Made by a program: the position numbers and the translations under genes
In this document: positions 14,001 to 25,071 of the stretch, piece after piece
Layout: every line of letters starts with the position of its first letter
Numbering within the stretch: position 1 is the first letter of the stretch
Notes under the pieces: generated by a model
What the model was told of the DNA's origin: nothing
What the model saw: the letters and a program-made list of their open reading frames with translations, nothing else
Databases searched by the model: none
Assembly: GCA_045837725.1 (NCBI GenBank)
Contig: JBEWZL010000006.1
Span: forward strand, 62,001 to 126,000
DNA length: 64,000 nucleotides
Direction: 5' to 3'
Source of the DNA: Vermamoeba vermiformis
Lineage: Eukaryota > Tubulinea > Echinamoebida

Positions 14001-17000
14001 CCTGAAAAGAAGGCAGAACCTCCGTTTAATGGATATATGATTTATAAGCAATAAGATAATATATTGATCTATAAGGGTACTTACTAAGCAGAAAACTTGG
14101 CGCGGATATTCTGGATCAGCTTCACGCGTTAAAATATCCCGCAGCGGAGGTAAGATGCTAAAATTAAGTGAGTCAATCTTTCGAAAGTTAATTAAAACTG
14201 ATCGATGAGGCTATAATAGTAAAGTATAATTATTCCGATCGTAAAATTAGCCTTTTTTGTCCTGGATGTGGTACCAGAGTAAAATTTAATTCTGAAGCTA
14301 TTTTTAAGTGAGGCAAATGGTAGATATGGACTTACTTAGTTCCGATAAGATTAGATTGAATATTTAGCACATGATTAGTAGCAGTATTAAGGCTGCGATC
14401 GTCGAAGAAAACACTGGATGGGAACAACTTTTCGTAGGTGTCGCCAAATCCAACAACTAAACGCACATAATTAGCATTTGTATAGCATATTTAAATGTAA
14501 TATAATATATATGAACAATAATTGAGCCTATTAATGGATGTAAATCGATTTTAAGGATGATCCGCAATTTTTTAAATTTCATGAAACAAGAGGTCGGATC
14601 TAATCTCTGTAAAGTCTAATATTACAATATATGCGTATTATAGTACTTACTATTGAACTTTGTACCGACTGGCAAACTTCTCAAGAAGATCTGCAGGGCG
14701 TTTTTCGTTTGATTCATTCTACTGCCAGCCATACTTCCAGATCTGAATAAAAGTTAAAATATGTATCGTAAAGTAATTATAAGGCCACATGAGAGTTATG
14801 AACTAGCCCACTTAATATATTGAAATGCTTTTTGAGAGCGTTTAGAAATAAAGTCAAATCCGTGTTCAATTTCAGCTTAAAGATCCAAAGCCGTATTAAT
14901 AGCAGTGGATAATATTAATATGTACTTAAAATCTGTAAGAAGTTATAACGCTTACCTATCAACAAGGAAGATGATTTCGCAAACCGGATCGTCTTGGATT
15001 TCGACTTTAGGGAACAAAGAGACTGTAACAGCATCTTGCTTCACTCGCTTCTCTTCGCGCTCAATTTCAGCAGCAGGTCGTTTTTTCTCCGCATTAGCAT
15101 CGGTGCTCTGCGCTGACTTGTACTTCTCGATAGTCACCATGGGCGCATGCGGATTCGCAAGTTTGATTAAGATGACCATTGCACGGCCTCGTTGTTCTTG
15201 ATTAGGCTTCAAGTCAAGTGTACCCTAGTAATATAAAGTATTACTATCAATTACTAACTAAGCACTAAGGTGCGTGTAACGGATCATAAAACTCGCTAGA
15301 ATTGAATTTTAGAACGATTGGCGTCATTAATTAATACCAACCAAGCCAGTCATTATAATAAGCATATAGTAGGAATAGGCAATTAGATTTAACGTACCTT
15401 TTTGCCGTCGAGTTTGACCTCGATCTGGTGCGTAGGTGAAGTAATTTCAACGAGGTCGTGGTTCATTTCGAGATCCAAGTGCACATTCAAACCACTCAGC
15501 GCAGCACTGCCTTCAATTTGTTGGTCTTTGGCGCCACTCTTGCTGTACACTTTGGTACGAGTTGCTGGCAAGACTAAACGCAGTGAATCACCTAAGAGAC
15601 CAAATTAATGTTATATAATACTCATATTAACTATATTAAGCACTATAAGATGCGAGAAACTAAATTTAACATTTTAGAATCTAGATCCGCTAAAGAGAAA
15701 TTTCAATTGAACTCTCTTTAATATCGTAATAGAGGACCATTATCGTTATGTATTAACATACCTTCGGTATCCAATTCGGTTAAGTAATAAATGCGCAGCG
15801 TTGCTTCTTTGCCAGGTGGTAAGTTTCCGACATTGATCCGGTACACATCGTCTCTCGTCTTGTCTTTTTCAAGCAAATATGCTCCGTGGCCAGAAGCAAT
15901 GGTCTATCATATAAATAGAAAGTATCAGCCATAAATACTACCAGTATTAAAAGTTTGAGATCGCATCCGGTAAAGTAATAGCGAGTAATATCTTGAATAA
16001 AATTATTGCGATCATCATGGCAATAAATAGAATACATACGTCATCATATTCCTCCAGAGCCTTTTGTTTGCTCTTTATTTTGCCTTTGTAGATTTTGCCG
16101 TCAACTTCTACGTCAAAACCATGTAGCGCACTGTCGTATTGTTGGAATTGAAATCTAAGAATTAAATTAGCTAATGTGCATAATAATGGAACGTTACACT
16201 AGCAAAAATTTTATATAGGATCGAAGCGTAAGCTAAAATTTGAAAACGTAACAGTATTATTATAGTAAATGAGCTTTGGTAGTGTTTTAAATGCGATATG
16301 ATGTGCGTTCGAACTCTCATTATATTATATAAAGATATGAGGTACTTACACAGCTTCAATAGGATTCTTGCCATCATTTACAAATCGTTGTGCCAATTCG
16401 ATGTTAGCCACAAAGTTCAGTACTTGAGCCTTAACACTGACTCCTAAAAAATGAATGGTGTGTTTAGTAAATATAAGTACGATCTGGTACTCTTATGCTG
16501 TTGTTGCGTGTTTGAACGCGGATTTGACAAAAAAAGAAAAGTCGATTATTTAAGATTGATAAGGAAAATCAAATTAACCAAATATTATTATAATCATATT
16601 TGATGCTATTAGAGCATACCTTGAAGCGGCAAAGGCTTATCTATGGCTTGAGACGGATACAAAGCAGGAGCAACTTCGAGTGGCTCAGGCTCTTCTGCAG
16701 GCTCTTCCTGCTCTATCAGCATTACATCTTCCTAATAAAATTAATATATTAATAATTTTGATGGTCTTTTAATCGAGTTTTCTCGTGCGTTCTGGATCGT
16801 AGGTAACTTGCACAACATTGTAATTCATTGAATTTTTGACACTTATGACGACGAATAATAAATATTCAATAATATAGGAAAGTAGGGTATTATAAGGCGT
16901 TAATTACCTGGATTGGTGGAGGCGGTTGGAAAACAGATGGATGTAAGTCTTCAGGCGGAAGAGCTCCACTATCAAAATAATTGCTCAATGCAAGCTACGA

Positions 17001-17238
17001 TAAATATATTAGTGGACTTGATCGTGATGAAATAATAATTATTAAATTTCAAAGCCAGATCTGAGTATCAATTTAAAATTCTCTTTTTTGAGGCAGAAGA
17101 GCAAGCTCGCAAATATTACGTAGTATTTATAGTATATACCTCTAGGTTACCATGAGCATCGTTTATGAATTTTTTACATTTAGCTTGATCATTAAGGCCA
17201 GTAATAGCCTGGAAAGATGCGATCAATTCAGCCGACAT
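11042..17238 (-). CDS. UBA-like/VIT/von Willebrand factor A domain protein
   Basis: About 17 minus-strand exons read from ATG at 17238 to a TAA at 11042. The N-terminus MSAELIASFQAITGLNDQ with NLELALSNYF is a UBA-like helix bundle as in p97 adaptors. A VIT domain follows (about 16450-15380), with QRFVNDGKNPIEAVFQFQ, KIYKGKIKSKQKALEEYDD and AYLLEKDKTRDDVYRINVGN. The VWA domain has a MIDAS motif (FLVDRSGSMAGSRM), IGTSILPPLRDIL and VFTFGIGADASKALV. The C-terminal half is low complexity: Lys/Glu-rich and Pro/Ser-rich, then a conserved tail with WATAIALSFLE and DEWDLIGGKAKKYL. Between these two tail blocks, at 11183, one base is extra relative to a single frame. VIT-VWA proteins are common in amoebae; the UBA end suggests a ubiquitin or p97 link, which is inference. 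Confidence 0.85.
11267..11278. promoter_or_regulatory. Palindrome TGACACGTGTCA (within coding exon)
   Basis: Exact copy inside an exon of the VIT-VWA gene, where it encodes part of DVTRVKQ on the minus strand; may be coincidental. Confidence 0.4.
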
Positions 17239-17653
17239 CTTTCACGTGTATTTACAATAAATATAATACAGATGAGTTGTGTGTGTGATGGTGTAATAAA
17301 TAATAGAAATGAAACTGTTTGAGATTTTTCTGTTTAGTTTGACCCAGGTCCAAATTTAGTAAACAGCCCTGCTTGACGGATCAAAGAACACAAACTTACG
17401 TCAGGTTCGTTTTTTCATTACCTACGCAATATAGCACAAACAAACATAAAGCTGAGTGCTTTAATTTGCATTACGAGCTTAAAGTCCGATTTTCTGACAG
17501 ATTAACTCGTTCACGAAAGTAAGATTGATTTTGGCACTTTCCTATTATTAATTAATTAAGGTGGTCCATTGCCGTTTGTCTAAATTTAATTTTTAAAGGT
17601 CCAGAACAGCGTTAATTTTCGTTGGAAGAATCTTTTAATTTCAGTTTATTGAA
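17239..17653. promoter_or_regulatory. Divergent promoter region, 415 bases
   Basis: Separates the start of the VIT-VWA gene (minus) from the start of the FAD oxidoreductase (plus). AT-rich, with no frame or RNA gene visible. Presumed to hold both promoters from position alone; no specific element was identified. Confidence 0.5.
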
Positions 17654-20637
17654 ATGGCCACGCAATCAACACAACAAGGCACGCATATTTATGATATTGC
17701 TATAATCGGCACGGGCATCGTTGGTAAGTGCTTATTTATGAGGCAAATTCAAGTGGATTTGCGACTGTCCAGAAAATAATGCCTCTGCTTAATTCAATCG
17801 GCGTATTAATTAATAAATATTATAGGATGCTCCGTGGCACGAGAATTAACGCTTGGATTTTCCGTTGCAAAGCGAGGAATGAAGATAATCAAAGATAATA
17901 GAGGGCGGATTTACCGAACCGGTGGATGTGTGATTTTAGAGAAATCAACAGACGTGGTGCGTAATATTAATTACAAGAACATTTATCATTTAATAATTTC
18001 AAATCATTAAAGTAATTTACCGTTGCGAACTTCAATTTCGGGCTGATTTTCGTAGTCCGAAACACTTGCAAATTAATTCGCGGCAAAATAGCTATTTTTT
18101 ATTTAATTTATTCAATATTAATGCTAATATTAGGTCGTTGGTGCCTCGCGCGGCAACAGCGGTATACTTCACACTGGATTTGATGCCACTCCTGATACAC
18201 TCGAATCGTCGCTAATACGAGTAGGATATAGGTAATTTTAAATATCATTAAATGATATTACATTGCTATTAATTTACGGAGGCTGGGCGAAAAATTATAA
18301 ATAAAAAATGTAATTTTTCCATATTAGGAAATTCCTGAAGTTAGCTTCAACGCCGCGTTCAAATTTAAAATGCAAGCAGACTGGAGCACTTATGGTCGCA
18401 TGGCACGAAGAGGACTTTAAAAAATTTCCACAAATATTAGAGAAGGCCAAAAAGAACGGTGTAAACGACGTTATTCAACTTACAAAAGAAGAGCTATTGC
18501 AACGCGAGCCTAGTTTATCACAAAAGGCGTTGGGAGCTCTATTTGTCCCTGGTAATTTATATCTATTGGATGCGCCTTTCGAATTTTTTAGCTAATATTT
18601 CTTGATCTGCAGGCGAATGCGTTAGTGACACGTGGTTGCCGTGCATATCTTATTTATATCAAGCTATTAATAATGGCGCCAAAGTAAGTTCCAAATCCCT
18701 CTGCAAAAATTGGCGGATGTGCCGTTCAGATTTGCCTTAAGGACTCAGAAGAACCAAGAGACTAGGCTCTTTTGAATAACTGCTATATTATATTCATATA
18801 TGCAAATATTTTTGCTCGATGTTTGAGCGTTTCTAATCATTCTAACAATATTTTTTGTGTGCAGTTGCTGACCGGTTTTGAAGCCAATGGTGGTCGCTTA
18901 GTGCAAGTGAACAGCGAGCTCTCTTACTGGGAAATTTCATCGCCTACTGGCCGCACTGTCCGGGCACGTGTGGTGGTTAATTGTGCCGGCAACTATGGTG
19001 ATATCGTTGAGACCAAAGTACGACACGTCGCGAGGCATCGGTTCAAGATTACACCCAGAAAAGGTAAGCGCTCATATCTAAAATATCCATACAAGTATGG
19101 TATTTAAGTTTTTGTGTGGATTACATGCCCCATTTGTCTTTAAGTTTTAAGGTTTTTATACCGGTTTTGAAAAAAATTCACAGATCGGTCAAATGAACGC
19201 GCTTCACAATTTTTATCTTATTAATAAGACAATATACATATAATACATATATTAAATATCTTTTGTGAGCCGTTGAAAAGACAACTAGAATCCGGAACTT
19301 TCGGAAAGTTTTTTTACTAATTGGTGCCAAATTGGTTAATAATGTTTTTCACATGCCTCGATTTGATTAATCAATTAATTTTCCATTAACTACATTAAAA
19401 AAAAACCGGATGATCGCAGCTCGTGTTTGGAACCGGATCGGCCCCGTAAGGAGACGTCCGATGCCGCTAGCTAGGGATCGAACCTAGAACCTTAAGATTA
19501 AAAGTCTTATTCTCTACCAATTGAGTTTCAAGCGAAGTAACACAAAGCACATGCATCCGCAACCTTTTCTACAATTTTTCACAAGCATTTATTTTGGCCA
19601 AAACATGCCGTTGAAATTTGTTCTGGGACATTAGAAAGGCACTCTAAGCCTCATCTTATTACTTGAAAATATCCGGAGTGCTAACGGGGTAGTCTCCGTT
19701 CACCTAACAACGGTCGCAAAATTTCGATTACGAAATCTACTGCGAACTCGATCTATTCCAAAAAACTTCGATAATGCATAGGAAAGACTCTAATTATGTA
19801 ATTCATAGGACAATTCGTGGTTATGAACAAAGTGCACGAGCACAAAGGCTTGCAATTGTCATCAATTCTTGCGCCAGTACCAACAGATCGAACGAAAGGA
19901 ATTCTCATTTATCCGTCATACTACGGTCACTTAGTTATAGGACCTACTGCTGAGGACCAAACGGACCGCGAAGTTGCTTCTGTTGATAAGGTACGTAATT
20001 CGGAACTTTAGATCGGCCTTTAAGATTTAGTTTTTTCTAGCTTATTAATAATATTATTATATAGGAGGTTATTCATAGGTTGTTGGCGAGGGGTAAAAAA
20101 ACTTTGCCAGGATTAGATCTGAACTTGATTATTGGCACTTACGCTGGATTGCGACCTGCTACTCAGTTTAAAGACTACGTCATTGAAGCAGATAAAAACG
20201 ATCAGTGGGTCACTGTTGCAGGCATTAGGTACATAATAATATAGTAATATACTATTTATAGCGAATTTATTAGGTTTTAAAAGTTTTTTGATGGATGCGA
20301 TACTCGATGTTGTCGCACATAGCACTCTGACTCATGATATCTTTATAGGTCAACGGGGTTCACTTCATCACTAGGCATCGCAGCACACGTGCTTGAAATG
20401 TGTCACGAAAGATTTCCATTTTTGGAATTGCCGCTCGAGGTTCCTGAAGATGATGAGATCCAGTTTCAAGGTTGGCCCGCTGAAGTGATTCAAAACACTC
20501 GTGAGAACTATGTGACAGTTAATGGCAAGCATAGACATCGTGTTACTCATCCTTTGACTATTATTGGAGGTGAAATCGTTAACAGTACTCAGATGCGATT
20601 GCGACCAAAAATCGCTCCGATAACCTCAAAATTGTAA
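17654..20637 (+). CDS. FAD-dependent oxidoreductase, DAO/GlpA-like (glycerol-3-phosphate dehydrogenase-related)
   Basis: Nine exons: 17654-17723, 17826-17956, 18134-18231, 18328-18551, 18613-18683, 18865-19063, 19809-19990, 20065-20228 and 20349-20637, which sum to a clean 475-residue frame. The N-terminal Rossmann motif is YDIAIIGTGIVGCSVAREL. Next come ASRGNSGILHTGFDATPDTL and a central VVNCAGNYGD, then LIYPSYYGHLVIGPTAED, GTYAGLRPATQFKDYV and the C-terminal STGFTSSLGIAAHVLEM. This is the pattern of the DAO superfamily subgroup that includes GlpA and L-2-hydroxyglutarate oxidase; the substrate cannot be set from sequence. About 24 residues (starting GFSVAKRG) sit between the Rossmann helix and the usual acidic VILEK strand, longer than in typical members. 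Intron 6 is 745 bases, far longer than its neighbours, and holds a tRNA-like gene. Confidence 0.82.
19463..19535 (-). tRNA. tRNA-Lys(UUU)-like gene, antisense inside an intron
   Basis: Read on the minus strand this 73-base stretch folds as a tRNA. The anticodon stem TAAGA/TCTTA encloses loop CTTTTAA with anticodon TTT, and the T arm CTAGG/CCTAG encloses TTCGATC. The D arm resembles CTCAATTGGTAGAG, and the acceptor strands TCGCTTG and CTAGCGG pair except for one T-T mismatch and one T-G wobble. A B box close to GGTTCGANTCC is present (GGTTCGATCCC). A run of nine T lies about 60 bases downstream on the same strand as a possible Pol III stop. The mismatch, weak D stem and C discriminator allow either an active gene or a decayed copy. 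It sits in intron 6 of the FAD oxidoreductase, on the opposite strand. Confidence 0.62.
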
Positions 20638-20713
20638 ATATAGATGTTAAACTGTGTTATTTATTTAAAATAAGAGTTTTAAACGAAAGTAAAACAATAG
20701 TTAAGACGAATTA

Positions 20714-21735
20714 TGGTAAAACGACAGCGCAGGGGGAAAAGTATTAATGTAAGGCATATAATAGTAGAAATAGTAGATATAACTTTATATTGTAGTTATT
20801 AGTAAGTGCTATACCTCAAAGTGTTAAAATCAGATCAGAAATAAAATTAACTTATTTTATCTCAGATCTGACATGTCAGCACCACAAATGCACAAAAAAG
20901 AGATGCATAAATATAATATCAAATGGAATGATTTTATTTGTAAGATGCTCATGATGCAGATGATTAGAAAATTTATTTATTATTCAAATAATAAAATTAG
21001 TAATAATTATTATAATAATTTATAATTGAGCATACATATTAAAGCCTTCATATAATTTTATTAATATATAAATTAATTTAATAATAAATAATTTTTTAAT
21101 TTTATTATTTTATTTACATAATGGGACACTTTGCTTGGTTCAATCTCTCACCACAATGGCAACAACTCTCACTGTAATGGTGACAGCTCTCTCACCGCAA
21201 TGGTGACGACTCCCTCGCCGCAATGGTGACGACTCTCTCACCGTAATGGTGATGGCTCTCTCACCGCAATGGTGACGACTCTCTCGCCATAATGGTGATG
21301 GCTCTCTCACCATAATGGTGACGACTCCCTCGCCGTAATGGTGACGACTCTCTCACCGTAATGGTGATGACTCCCTCGCCGTAATGGTGACGACTCCCTC
21401 GCCGTAATGGTGACGACTCTCTCACCGTAATGGTGACGACTCCCTCACTGCAATAGTGACAACCCTCACTGTAATGGTGATAACTCTATCACTGCACTGG
21501 TGACCTCTCACTGTAATGGTGACTTTACTTGACTGAGTGCCCTTGCTACCCCACTAGCAATAAGAAAGAGTGAGAGGTGACTCCACTCAAGGTCTAGCAC
21601 CCTACAGCTTAGTGTCAGTGCTAGTTCCTCACTTAATCTTATTGATTACCAGATATCCCATTGTTAATTTGCCAATAAACTTGTATATATATTTCAGTAT
21701 AAAACTTTTTCCCTCCATGCGCTGTCGTTTTACCA
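20714..21735. mobile_element. MITE-like non-autonomous DNA element with terminal inverted repeats
   Basis: The left end TGGTAAAACGACAGCGCA (from 20714) is matched by its reverse complement at the right end (to 21735). Similarity continues inward for about 33 bases with small gaps (GGGGGAAAAG against GGAGGGAAAAAG). Both ends are flanked by TA (20712-20713 and 21736-21737), a target duplication typical of Tc1/mariner-type elements. The 1,022-base interior has no transposase frame, is AT-rich, and carries a 23-base minisatellite. It lies between the 3' ends of two convergent genes. Superfamily assignment rests only on the TA duplication. Confidence 0.75.
21147..21522. repeat. Minisatellite, 23-base unit, about 16 copies
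   Basis: Tandem array with unit close to GACGACTCTCTCACCGTAATGGT; spacing of 23 bases was checked at 21241, 21264 and 21287. Each unit contains a small inverted repeat CACC-GTAAT-GGTG. Copies vary mainly at two sites (ACC/GCC and GT/GC/AT), and the edges are more diverged than the middle. The unit length is not a multiple of three, so it does not encode a repeat protein. It lies wholly inside the TIR element at 20714-21735. Confidence 0.9.
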
Positions 21736-21861
21736 TAAAATGTGTTAGTTTACGTCCTAAAGCGAAGTCGAACAGTTACTTTCAATCCGGATGTGGCTCC
21801 CTTTCTTTAAGAATACACCACTTATTTGCTTTCTATGAACATTCCATAAGTTTATAAATAT

Positions 21862-23342
21862 TTACAAGCCAAACACAGCCGTAATAGCTGAATGTAATGA
21901 ACACACGACTTTAGCTTTGCCTTCGCTTCCTGCGCCTGCAGCTACATAGATCGGGATAAAATGTTCTGTGCGAGGATGAGCCTTGCGGAAGAACGGGTGT
22001 TTAGTGACAGCAACGAGAGCCTTATTTCTTTCTTCGACCTAAGAGGAGAAATTTCGTTAGATCAACTCCAGTACGTGATGAAAAGAAAAGTTTGCTCGTT
22101 ATACTATACTATACTATTATATAATACGTATAGTACATAAGTCGCGCATAGATAATGAATACTTACGCTATTAGTATTGTCGATGCTTTCTTTAATTTGA
22201 GTTTCAAAGTCCTTGTAGCCTTGCGCAGCGGTATCAGGATTCCAAGCAGACCAGTCTTGGAATGTGTGGATAGTAAGACCACCAGAAATGATCAATATAC
22301 CCTCGCTCCTATTGTTGGAAGCATTGTTAGTTAATGAGTAGAGATCCCGCTTAAAATTTTCAATCCATTGAAGGAGAATTGTAAGAAATTATAGAATATG
22401 AGCCTATTATAATTACGTACCTTAGGGAGTCAAGAGCTTTGCCAATAGCAATATGACGTTCAGGATCCAAGCCTTCGTCGATCGAGACTTCAACCAGAGG
22501 AATTTCTAAGGGGTCAGGGAACATAATCTTGAAGGGAATAAATACACCATGATCAAGACCTCGTTGATTCTTGCTAGTCTTGGCTGGAATATTGCTCTAT
22601 AAAAAAAGTTAGTACTCATGCTCGTAAAATAAACGGATGTGGCACAAAGCAGGGATTTAATTGTGTTATCATGGGATAGTAGGTACCTTTTTGAACAATC
22701 CGACGATTTTCTCGGCTAATTCGTGCGAGCCTCTGCTCTTCCAAGTGATCTCGTACATTTCTTTAGGGAATCCGTAGTAGTCGTAGTATAATTCATTTTC
22801 ATCATTGCTCATGACTATAAAAATATGTTTTGTTAGTAAAAACATCTTATTTATGCTTTGAATTTGTGGAATAACGTGGATTTGTTAAATTGCTTACCTT
22901 CGATGGTGCCACGAGTCTCCCAATGCGCTGAAAATACGACAATAGCCTTAGGTTTGTACTTTTTCAACAAGAAAGGGCCAAATTGCTTCAAAAATTGGGC
23001 GTGCAAGCCTCGGGGACCTCCGATCGAGCTTAGCGAAGCCATTCTTTTATCTTCCTTTTCAGGTGAAAGAAGCATCGGCGCTAAAAAATTAACCATATTA
23101 ATATTCCAGTAATGTAATTAAGGAGTCATTGATGCTGTTCAATTCCAGTTCGAAATCCGCTGCAAGAAACGATTTAAAAAAAAATTCGATTGATCGCGAG
23201 TAAATTATGATCGTATTTGTAATATTAATTACGCAAGTTACTTACATCCATGAGCTAAGAAGATTGCGGGTAATTTGTCGACTGGATCTGGCAAGCTTTT
23301 CAGTTGCTCGGTCCATTGTTGCGGAGTTTGTTGATGTTCCAT
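21862..23342 (-). CDS. LigB-family extradiol ring-cleavage dioxygenase (4,5-DOPA dioxygenase-like)
   Basis: Enzymes of this family use a mononuclear Fe(II) or Zn site to open catechol rings such as DOPA. Six minus-strand exons start at ATG 23342 (MEHQQTPQQWTEQLKSLPD) and end at TAA 21862. The metal-site region LPAIFLAHGSPMLLSP is built across an intron. Next come KYKPKAIVVFSAHWETRGTI, YYDYYGFPKEMYEITW, GLDHGVFIPFKIMFPD with the conserved GLDHG, EGILIISGGLTIHTFQDW and the C-terminal HPRTEHFIPIYVAAGAG. All family landmarks are present, including the histidines in HGSP, SAHW, LDHG and EHFIP. No signal peptide is seen, so it is probably cytosolic. Its promoter is shared with the methylmalonyl-CoA epimerase gene 675 bases away. 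Confidence 0.92.
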
Positions 23343-24016
23343 TGTGTATGTGTTGTCTATAGTACTCTATAAAATTAGAATTAATTGCTGACGTCCTTTT
23401 TGTTGACCAGGTTCTTTCCTTAAAAGGAAACTTCCTGAAGATGAAAGAAGGAACGGAACCTGGTTCAATCTTCTTCACGTGGTTTGAAATTTCACGTTTG
23501 TTCCGAAGGTTTGAGGCTTCGTACTATTTTTGTACAACCGAAGAAAAATAATAAAGCTTCGGTAATGAAGAAATGCCTCGTTCGGCTTCGGAAACTCGAT
23601 CTCCCGAAAATTTGCGTAGTTTGAAATATCATTCATGAAATATTTACCGATGCGTTCGCGTTTATTGAGCTAGTGTATTTTGCTGAGTTTTTGGGACGGA
23701 TCTGGTTCCAATCTACTTTCAAAACAACGGCAATAAGCAAGCAGCACAGAGCTAAAATAAATAACATTTTTTTTGACATTTGTGGTCATCTATTTGTTCA
23801 CTATTAGCGAAATAAAATTACTCCGAGTCCGCAGAAGTAAAACTTCGGATTCTGCTATCAGAAACTTACTAATAACGCGAGTCCTTCGAGGCTTTACAGT
23901 CACTGATGTAAATAACTTAATGGGTGTATTGACTAATCGTCCTAACATTGGATCTGACCTGCAAGGTCAAAATTGAAATGATTGATTAATTTTTTGATTT
24001 TTGACCAGCAAACAAC
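23343..24016. promoter_or_regulatory. Bidirectional promoter region, 674 bases
   Basis: Lies between two outward-facing starts (dioxygenase minus, epimerase plus). It contains a strong inverted repeat at 23407-23465 and one copy of the dispersed word GGATCTGGTTCC at 23698-23709. No coding frame in it looks real. Confidence 0.55.
23407..23465. repeat. Inverted repeat / hairpin in divergent promoter
   Basis: Left arm ACCAGGTTC-TTTCCTT pairs with right arm AAGGAAC-GGAACCTGGT, with a nested smaller palindrome TTTCCTTAAAAGGAAA near the left arm. The loop is short. It could be a protein-binding site, a cruciform, or the remnant of a tiny foldback element. Confidence 0.6.
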
Positions 24017-24876
24017 ATGTTGAGAGGATTTACTCGTGCTATTGCTGCTACTACGACTAAGCGCACTACTACTACCAGTGTTAAGGCTGGTTTGTTCGCG
24101 AGAAAGAATCATTCAGCTGCAGCAAACAGCGTAAGCACATCTGTCACAAAATTATTCAAATAATTATTTTATTATTATATTTGATTATGCGGACCTAGAA
24201 TTAATAGTAGAAATTATTTAGGTATTTTCTAAAATTAAATTGGGCCGATTGAACCATGTTGCTATTGCAGTTCCGGATCTCAACAAAGCCGTTTCATTTT
24301 ATCGTGATATATTAGGCGCTAGTGTTAGTGAGGCCAAGGTAATTAATACTATCAATAATAATCTGCTTTCTAAACGGTAATATTTTTTCTGAACTAATTT
24401 CATGAAACGTCGTCCAGGATCAAGTCGAACACGGCGTTACTACTGTATTCGTTAAGCTCGATAATACCAACATTGAATTATTATTGCCTTTGGGCGAGAA
24501 GAGCCCGATTGGCAACTTTTTGAAAAAGAAACCCGATGGCGGAGTTCACCACGTTTGCCTTGAGGTAATTAATCAAAATTTAGCAATTTAATTATATTTA
24601 CTAATTATATATTCCTATATGATGTTATTAAAAAATTATTACTTTTGGCCATTTTACGTAAGATTTTTTTCGTTGCGGATGTGGTACTTCTTCAGCTTGT
24701 TTTTGACTTACTTTGCAAATTAGGTCGATGATATTTATGCCAGTGTTGACGAGCTGAAGGGTCGAGGCATTACACCGATCGATCCCAAGCCTAAGATCGG
24801 TGCTCACGGTAAACCAGTCGTGTTTTTGCACCCTCGCGATTGCAACGGAGTGTTGGTCGAATTGGAGCAGAAATAA
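24017..24876 (+). CDS. MCEE: Methylmalonyl-CoA epimerase, mitochondrial
   Basis: Interconverts (R)- and (S)-methylmalonyl-CoA in propionate breakdown. Exons 24017-24130, 24222-24338, 24418-24564 and 24724-24876 give 176 residues. The first exon, MLRGFTRAIAATTTKRTT and onward, is rich in Arg, Ser, Thr and Ala without acidic residues, as in a mitochondrial targeting peptide. The mature part is one VOC-fold domain: LGRLNHVAIAVPDLNKAVSF, YRDILGASVSE, then KLDNTNIELLLPLGEKSPI, KKKPDGGVHHVCLEVDDI and FLHPRDCNGVLVELEQK. Metal ligands fit H in NHVAIAV, H in VHHVCLE and E in VLVELEQ. Length and motif order match the family. Confidence 0.93.
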
Positions 24877-25071
24877 CAGTAACTATTGCATTGTTTATAA
24901 TAAATAGGTTGGCCTATCCCTGGTGCCTAGGCATCGTTTTATATTATTGGATCGAAGAAATCAAAATGAAGATCCGCAATCTTGTTTTGGATGCGGTACC
25001 AAGATCTTCAATCCTTTCGGAATTCAAACAGTATCTAAAATACAGAGACTTAATCTTATCGATATCATTTA

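Noticed and set aside
20690-21740. CRISPR-like array because of regular short repeats
   Set aside because: The 23-base units abut with no unique spacers, and the setting is eukaryotic; it is a minisatellite.
21570-21857. Hydrophobic frame overlapping the right end of the TIR element
   Set aside because: It crosses the element end, has no conserved motif and ends in a plain AT-rich stretch; not a gene.
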